Source of the DNA: a bacterium
Lineage (GTDB): Bacteria; Bacteroidota; Ignavibacteria; Kapaibacteriales; Kapaibacteriaceae
Length of the DNA: 11,395 bases
Assembly (NCBI GenBank): GCA_020050895.1
Contig: JAGVJW010000237.1
Coordinates: 1-11,395, forward strand
Reading direction: 5' to 3'
Both the position numbers and the translations under genes were made by a program. The stretch's first letter is position 1, and each line of letters begins with the position of its first letter. The notes beneath the pieces are model-generated. The model was not told the DNA's origin. It did no database searches and was given only the letters and a program-made list of their open reading frames with translations. Positions 6,800-11,395 of the stretch are shown here, in pieces.

Positions 6800-6831
6800 G
6801 TTATTATTACCTCTCAGCCTTCGACTTCCAT

Positions 6832-9729
6832 TTACACATACTCTTCGATAGGCGGACAGGTACAGACAAGAACTCTGTCTCCAAAGGCGTTATCGACGCG
6901 TCCGACACTTGGCCAGAATTTTCTATCGTGTACCCAGTCAAGAGGGAAGACTGCCTGACTTCTGGTGTAGGGATGATTCCATGTATCGGTGGTTGCCGCT
7001 AGTTGCGTGTGAGGAGCATTTTTGAGAACGTTGTCTTTCGGATCGGTACTGCCTGTACACACAGCTTCCATTTCTTGTCTGAGAGAAAGGAGTGCCTGAC
7101 AAAACCGGTCAAGTTCGCCCTTGCTCTCGCTCTCCGTTGGTTCAATCATAATCGTTCCTGGCACAGGGAACGAAAGTGTTGGTGCATGGAATCCATAATC
7201 CATTAGCCTCTTTGCAACATCTTCGGCTTCGATTCCACCGCGCTGCTTGAAATCTCTTAGATCTACAATCATTTCGTGGGCGACGCGGCCATTCTTTCCA
7301 ACAAACAGGATGTCGTAATGCCCTTGCAAAAGCGCCATAATGTAATTAGCGTTTAGGATGGCAAGCTTCGATGCCTGCGTTAGCCCTTCACTGCCCATCA
7401 TCCTTATGTATGCATGAGAGATGAGCAAGATTGATGCTGAACCCCACGGAGCAGCCGATACAGCTCCTGTATGCGATGCTGCTCCTTTCCCATCAGTAAA
7501 TATATTTAATCCGTTGGTATTAACATGGCCAGGCAAGAACGGCTTCAGTTCCGATGTCACGCATATCGGTCCCACTCCAGGTCCTCCCCCACCGTGCGGA
7601 ATGCAGAATGTCTTGTGAAGGTTGAGATGGCAAACGTCGGCGCCGATGGTTCGTGGCGACGTTAACCCTACCTGCGCATTCATGTTTGCGCCATCCATAT
7701 AAACCCTGCCACCGTGCTGATGAACGACCTTGCATATTTCTTGTATCGATTCTTCGTACACTCCGTGTGTACTCGGATAGGTTACCATCAAACATGCCAG
7801 ATCGTTTGCATGTTGCTCAGCCTTTGTACGCAGGTCGTCGACGTCGATGTGTCCGTCCGACGTAGCCTTGACAACGACGACCTTCATTCCTGCCATAACT
7901 GCCGACGCCGGATTCGTGCCATGTGCGCTTGACGGGATAAGGGCAACGTTGCGATGTCCCTCGCCCCTTGATGCATGAAACCCGCGGATCACCAACAAAC
8001 CTGCATATTCACCCTGTGCACCCGCATTAGGCTGCAACGACACTGCGTCGAAGCCAGTGATTTCGCACAGCATGGATTCAAGTTCACTAAAGATTTCTTT
8101 GTACCCTTGTGCCTGCCAAGCCGGAGCAAAGGGATGAAGCCGGTTGAATTCAGGCCAGGTAATTGGAATCATCTCTGTAGTTGCGTTCAGCTTCATCGTG
8201 CACGATCCCAGGGGGATCATGGAATGGACGAGCGATAGATCCTTGTTTTCGAGTCGCTTTACATATCTGAGCATTTCGTGTTCGCTGTGAAACGAATTGA
8301 AGACAGGATGTGTTAGAAAGGGGCTTGTACGACGCAGTGTTTCAGCAATTGAAGATCGAGCATTGCCAATCAATTCGTCGAGAGATGATGGAAGGGGAAC
8401 ATCAATAGCAGCTGAAAAAACGTTAAGAATATTTATAACATCAATCGGCGTCGATGTTTCATCCAGGGAAATGCCAACATGTGCTTTATCGATGATGCGG
8501 AAATTCATCTGCGCCTGTTCGGCCAGCGGAACTATGGTTGCCGCATCGGCATGCACGGAAAGTGTGTCGAACCATGAAGCGTTCTCTATTTCAATGCCAA
8601 GCTGCGATAATCCATCAGCCAAGGCGCACGTAAGTGTGTGCACACGCTCGGCAATTCCCTTCAAGCCGGCAGGACCGTGATAAACAGCGTACATGGCTGC
8701 AACGTTTGCAAGGAGTGCCTGAGCGGTACAGATATTGCTGGTTGCCTTATCTCGGCGAATGTGCTGCTCTCTTGTTTGCAGAGCCATTCGATATGCAGTA
8801 CTGCCCTGTACATCTACACTAACGCCAATGATGCGTCCAGGCATCAATCGTTTGTATTGTTCCTTTGTTGAAATAAATGCTGCGTGAGGTCCACCATATC
8901 CAAGTGGAACTCCAAAGCGCTGCGAATTGCCAACCGTAACATCGGCACCCCATTCCCCAGGCGGTGACAGAAGTGTTAGTGCGAGCAAATCAGTTGCAGC
9001 ACATACTAAGGCATCCTCACGATGAGCACGTTCGCACAATGCTTCGTAATGATGTACTTCGCCATTCGTTGCCGGATACTGAACAAAGACCCCAAACACC
9101 TGCTGGTCGAATGCAAATTCTAATGCGTCCCCGGTGATGATTGAAATTCCAAGCGGCTCAGCGCGAGTGTGTAAAACATCCAGGGTTTGAGGAAATACAT
9201 TGTCGTCTACAAAAAAAATATCCGAGACCTTTGCCTTGCCGGATCGGGCAGCAAACATTAAATGCATTGCTTCTGCTGCAGCCGTTGCCTCGTCGAGTAA
9301 CGATGCATTCGTAATCTCAAGTTTTGTAAGATCTACAATCATTGTCTGATAATTCAGCAATGATTCAAGCCGACCTTGCGAAATCTCTGCCTGGTATGGA
9401 GTGTACTGCGTATACCACCCTGGATTCTCGAAAACATTCCGGAGAATTACCGATGGAGTAAATGTATCGTAATACCCGAGCCCAATAAAAGACTTCATCA
9501 CCTTGTTTCTGGATGAAAATGAGCGCATCTCAGACAACATTTCGGCCTCAGTGAGCGCTGGCGGCAGTTGCAAGTTTCTCCTTAGGCGTATCTGGGTAGG
9601 AATCGTTTGCTCAATCAGTTGATCGAGCGACGCCGCACCTACGGCGTGGAGCATTGCATCGATTTCGTGTTGACCAGGACTATTGTGTCTGAACTGGAAT
9701 TCGTCTTTGTAGAGGCCGTGCTGTGGCAT
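6832..9729 (-). CDS. gcvP: Glycine dehydrogenase (aminomethyl-transferring), glycine cleavage P protein
   Basis: This is the full-length single-chain P protein (965 residues, the usual size of the homodimeric form). It is a PLP enzyme of the glycine cleavage system that decarboxylates glycine and passes the aminomethyl group to the lipoyl arm of GcvH, working in the cytosol with GcvT and lipoamide dehydrogenase. The N-terminal half shows FIGLGYYDTFTPSVILRNVF (81-100), NPGWYTQYTPYQAEISQGR (102-120) and SQRFGVPLGYGGPHAAF (269-285). The C-terminal half carries MIPLGSCTMKLNATTEM (504-520), IPSSAHGTNPASA (598-610), the PLP lysine Lys706 in HLNLHKTF, the glycine-rich GGGGPGVGP after it, and a CPPIEEYV end. 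No key motif is missing. gcvT and gcvH are not in the window. It is transcribed away from the efflux genes and probably has its own promoter. Confidence 0.98.
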   Translation of the reverse strand: MPQHGLYKDEFQFRHNSPGQHEIDAMLHAVGAASLDQLIEQTIPTQIRLRRNLQLPPALTEAEMLSEMRSFSSRNKVMKSFIGLGYYDTFTPSVILRNVFENPGWYTQYTPYQAEISQGRLESLLNYQTMIVDLTKLEITNASLLDEATAAAEAMHLMFAARSGKAKVSDIFFVDDNVFPQTLDVLHTRAEPLGISIITGDALEFAFDQQVFGVFVQYPATNGEVHHYEALCERAHREDALVCAATDLLALTLLSPPGEWGADVTVGNSQRFGVPLGYGGPHAAFISTKEQYKRLMPGRIIGVSVDVQGSTAYRMALQTREQHIRRDKATSNICTAQALLANVAAMYAVYHGPAGLKGIAERVHTLTCALADGLSQLGIEIENASWFDTLSVHADAATIVPLAEQAQMNFRIIDKAHVGISLDETSTPIDVINILNVFSAAIDVPLPSSLDELIGNARSSIAETLRRTSPFLTHPVFNSFHSEHEMLRYVKRLENKDLSLVHSMIPLGSCTMKLNATTEMIPITWPEFNRLHPFAPAWQAQGYKEIFSELESMLCEITGFDAVSLQPNAGAQGEYAGLLVIRGFHASRGEGHRNVALIPSSAHGTNPASAVMAGMKVVVVKATSDGHIDVDDLRTKAEQHANDLACLMVTYPSTHGVYEESIQEICKVVHQHGGRVYMDGANMNAQVGLTSPRTIGADVCHLNLHKTFCIPHGGGGPGVGPICVTSELKPFLPGHVNTNGLNIFTDGKGAASHTGAVSAAPWGSASILLISHAYIRMMGSEGLTQASKLAILNANYIMALLQGHYDILFVGKNGRVAHEMIVDLRDFKQRGGIEAEDVAKRLMDYGFHAPTLSFPVPGTIMIEPTESESKGELDRFCQALLSLRQEMEAVCTGSTDPKDNVLKNAPHTQLAATTDTWNHPYTRSQAVFPLDWVHDRKFWPSVGRVDNAFGDRVLVCTCPPIEEYV

Positions 9730-10024
9730 TGGAAACGGGTATTAGTGTGGTACAGAACAACAAAAATAGCATGCTCTGCAAAGCATTCCCGACACCCATG
9801 TCCGGCTTTCAGATGTTCATTTCATACAATTGCTCTTCAACTGCATCGTAACCGTGTGCTCCACGGAAGAGACTAAGCTTGGAACGAGCATAGAAGCTAA
9901 TGCCTGCATGAGATTATTCTTGACGTTTCCTATTGAAAACGATGAGCAGGAATTTGACGTATGAAGTTTTTTAAAGGGGCATGTAAGCATTTTTGCTTGA
10001 TAATCACATTAGGCACCTGATAGA
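9730..10024. other. 295-bp divergent spacer between gcvP and the efflux operon
   Basis: I see no convincing gene here. It should hold promoters for both directions. TTGACGT occurs at 9920-9926 and again at 9954-9960 on the plus strand, 34 bp apart. A small hairpin, AAGCA-TTTT-TGCTT, lies at 9985-9998. A CATTTTTG box at 9988-9995 is one base off the TAnnTTTG consensus but lacks a TTG at normal spacing, so no plus-strand promoter is called. No regulator gene separates the two operons. Confidence 0.5.
9761..9768 (-). promoter_or_regulatory. Candidate -7 box for gcvP
   Basis: Read on the minus strand this is TATTTTTG, an exact TAnnTTTG match, 31 bp before the gcvP ATG. Transcription would begin near 9754. 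No TTG is present at the expected -33 spacing (a TTTGC lies too close), so the call is tentative. No glycine riboswitch-like pair of folded elements is recognisable in the short leader. Confidence 0.3.
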
Positions 10025-11101
10025 ATGACGTCGAAACATGTTATGAGAATCGTGGTTGGATTTGCAGTAGTTGCAGTTGGAATCATTGCCTGGCTAATGC
10101 TGCGTTCTCCAACACCGGCAAACAAAGCGATAATTACTGGAATGAATGCTGCTCCAAGGGTCAATGCTGTTGTGCTTGTCCCTCGCCCCTTTACAGAATC
10201 TCTTACGCTTACCGGAAGCATTCTGGCGGCAGAACAGGTCGATGTCCGAAGTGAGGTTAATGGAAGGGTTACGGACATCGAGTTTTCTGAAGGATCCTAT
10301 GTTAAGAAGGGCCAAGTACTCGTTACACTCGATGATACCGAGCTAAAGGCTCGGTTGTCGCGCACAAAGGCGCAACTCATTCTCGACAAGAACCGATTCA
10401 GCAGACAAGAGCAGTTAAAAAAAATCGATGGCGTGAGTGCCGAAGATTTCGAAGCAGCACAGGCTCAGTTATCAATTCGCGAAGCAGAGATTACAGAGCT
10501 TGAAACACAGATCAGCAGAACTCGAATCCGCGCTCCGTTTTCTGGAATGGTTGGGCTGAGAAACATCAGCGTAGGTGCTGTGATCTCGTCGCAAACACTG
10601 ATAACCACCTTGGCTGACGTTAGTACTCTGAAACTTGAATTCAGCGCTCCTGAAAGGTTTGTAAGGGGCTTTGGTGTGGGTACCGTTACAACATTTCGTG
10701 TTAAGGATAGGATGGGAACTGATTCGTTTCTGGCAAAGGTATATGCACTTGACCCTGTGATCGAGACAGAAACAAGGTCGCTTAGGGTTAGAGCACACGT
10801 ATTGAAGAGTATTCAATCCAATTCGTTTCTGCGACCAGGCATGTTCGCAGAGGTAACGATGCAACTCACGTCTGTAAATGATGCTCTTCTTGTACCCAGT
10901 GAAGCAATACAACCTGGAATGAGTGGAACGTCGGTGTTTGTGCTGAACGGAAATCGTGCCTCTCTCACTGAGGTTGATGTTGGGGGAAGAGATGAATCGG
11001 TTGTGAGATTATTAAGAGGTGTTAAAGCAGGCGATACGGTAGCCACATCTGGACTGTTGATTCTCAAGGATGGCATGCCAGTACATGTGAGACTGCAATG
11101 A
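10025..11101 (+). CDS. RND efflux periplasmic adaptor subunit (membrane fusion protein, HlyD/MexA-like)
   Basis: The adaptor has 358 residues and joins an inner-membrane RND pump to an outer-membrane channel in a tripartite efflux complex. An N-terminal membrane anchor spans about 8-26 (IVVGFAVVAVGIIAWLML) and no lipobox is present. The first half-lipoyl and barrel strands contain LTLTGSILAAEQVDVRSEVN (60-79) and GRVTDIEFSEGSYVKKGQVL (80-99). A helical hairpin covers about 103-163. The second lipoyl half follows, with TRIRAPFSGMVGLRNISVGA (166-185). Beta-barrel and membrane-proximal domains run to the end, including RPGMFAEVTM (270-279) and LLVPSEAIQ (288-296). The short hairpin suits a three-component pump. 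Its stop codon overlaps the ATG of the permease by ATGA, so both are made together. The substrate cannot be told from sequence. No strong ribosome binding site precedes the start. Confidence 0.92.
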   Translation: MTSKHVMRIVVGFAVVAVGIIAWLMLRSPTPANKAIITGMNAAPRVNAVVLVPRPFTESLTLTGSILAAEQVDVRSEVNGRVTDIEFSEGSYVKKGQVLVTLDDTELKARLSRTKAQLILDKNRFSRQEQLKKIDGVSAEDFEAAQAQLSIREAEITELETQISRTRIRAPFSGMVGLRNISVGAVISSQTLITTLADVSTLKLEFSAPERFVRGFGVGTVTTFRVKDRMGTDSFLAKVYALDPVIETETRSLRVRAHVLKSIQSNSFLRPGMFAEVTMQLTSVNDALLVPSEAIQPGMSGTSVFVLNGNRASLTEVDVGGRDESVVRLLRGVKAGDTVATSGLLILKDGMPVHVRLQ

Positions 11102-11395
11102 ATCTAAGTATATTGACAATCCACCGGCCCGTTCTCAGCATTGTAATCAGCATTCTCATTGTCCTGCTGGGTGTTATCGGCTTTCTCTTCCTCGGCGTCA
11201 GGCAGTTCCCCGATGTAGACCCACCTAACATTACCGTCACTACCACCTACGTCGGCGCTAATGCAGATGTTATCGAATCGCAGATAACGGAGCCTCTTGA
11301 AGAAAGCATTAATGGTATTGCCGGCATCAGATCATTAACATCGCAATCCAGCGACGGACGTTCTCAAATAACAGTTGAATTCGAACTTGGCGAAG
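11098..11395 (+). CDS. RND efflux transporter permease (AcrB/MexB-like), N-terminal part
   Basis: The frame runs off the right edge, so only the first 99 residues are seen of a family that usually has about 1000-1050. The start ATG overlaps the adaptor stop codon (ATGA). A short N-terminal amphipathic segment (NLSILTIHRPV) leads into the first membrane helix (about 12-32) and then GVRQFPDVDPPNITVTTTYV (33-52). The first porter subdomain follows with GANADVIESQITEPLEESIN (53-72) and GIAGIRSLTSQSSDGRSQIT (73-92), the hallmark start of HAE-1/AcrB-type pumps. These pumps export drugs, solvents or other compounds using the proton gradient. PDVDPP resembles the start of MexF/MdtF-like and many uncharacterised multidrug pumps. 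The substrate and the outer-membrane partner are unknown. Confidence 0.93.
   Translation, partial: MNLSILTIHRPVLSIVISILIVLLGVIGFLFLGVRQFPDVDPPNITVTTTYVGANADVIESQITEPLEESINGIAGIRSLTSQSSDGRSQITVEFELGE

Larger units (their letters stand above)
6522..6831. other. 310-bp non-coding region between gcvP and the T9SS protein gene
   Basis: The half next to the T9SS gene (6522-6700) is AT-rich and carries a candidate promoter. The half next to gcvP holds an eight-unit tandem repeat. No conserved gene is recognisable on either strand; the only open frame of note is a 50-codon plus-strand frame (6699-6851) that translates the repeat as PGET/PGEL. No clear intrinsic terminator for gcvP was found. Confidence 0.6.

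Noticed and set aside
8297..8680. 127-codon open frame on the plus strand
   Set aside because: It lies wholly antisense to gcvP, which is unmistakable, and its translation is rich in Arg, Ser and Cys with no recognisable domain.
9730..9760. Glycine riboswitch ahead of gcvP
   Set aside because: The leader from the candidate start is only about 25 bases and no tandem aptamer-like folds are visible in the spacer.
9607..9876. 89-codon plus-strand frame entering the divergent spacer
   Set aside because: Most of it is antisense to the start of gcvP, there is no ribosome binding site, and the composition is atypical (Cys, His and Arg rich).

Overview
The window looks like a chromosomal segment from a free-living Gram-negative bacterium of the Bacteroidota/Chlorobiota (FCB) superphylum. 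The evidence is two secreted proteins with type IX secretion (T9SS) C-terminal sorting tails, a DUF5683 protein, a large OmpA-family outer-membrane protein with a proline hinge, weak Shine-Dalgarno sequences, and two upstream boxes of the TAnnTTTG type known from Bacteroidota promoters. A Kapabacteria- or Ignavibacteria-like lineage would fit, but this is an inference from gene content. No rRNA, tRNA, CRISPR array, transposase or prophage gene was seen.

Layout. Positions 1-695 (+) hold the 3' end of a PspA/IM30 gene and a translationally coupled YbjN-type gene. Positions 721-5164 (-) form a compact, probably co-transcribed run read right to left: a secreted beta-propeller-like T9SS cargo protein, a DivIC/FtsB septum protein, RidA, a DUF5683 membrane protein and an OmpA-family protein, with gaps of 12-30 bp or a short overlap. 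Positions 5271-6521 (-) encode a second, related T9SS cargo protein, followed by a GC-rich hairpin. Positions 6522-6831 are non-coding, with a candidate promoter and a perfect two-variant 12-bp tandem repeat. Positions 6832-9729 (-) encode full-length glycine decarboxylase (GcvP). A 295-bp divergent spacer leads to a (+) efflux operon at 10025: a periplasmic adaptor coupled by an ATGA overlap to an RND permease that runs off the window.

How the genes fit together. Most of the window is about the cell envelope: membrane stress (PspA), septum formation (DivIC), outer membrane-peptidoglycan anchoring (OmpA), surface or secreted proteins (T9SS cargo) and efflux (RND pump). GcvP and RidA are central metabolism: glycine cleavage, and detoxification of reactive enamine/imine intermediates. 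I found no clearly new defence or mobile system. The items most worth a second look are the ordered 12-bp repeat array after gcvP, the OmpA protein with one canonical and one degenerate peptidoglycan-binding domain, the hairpin enclosing a stop codon, and the PspA-YbjN pair.
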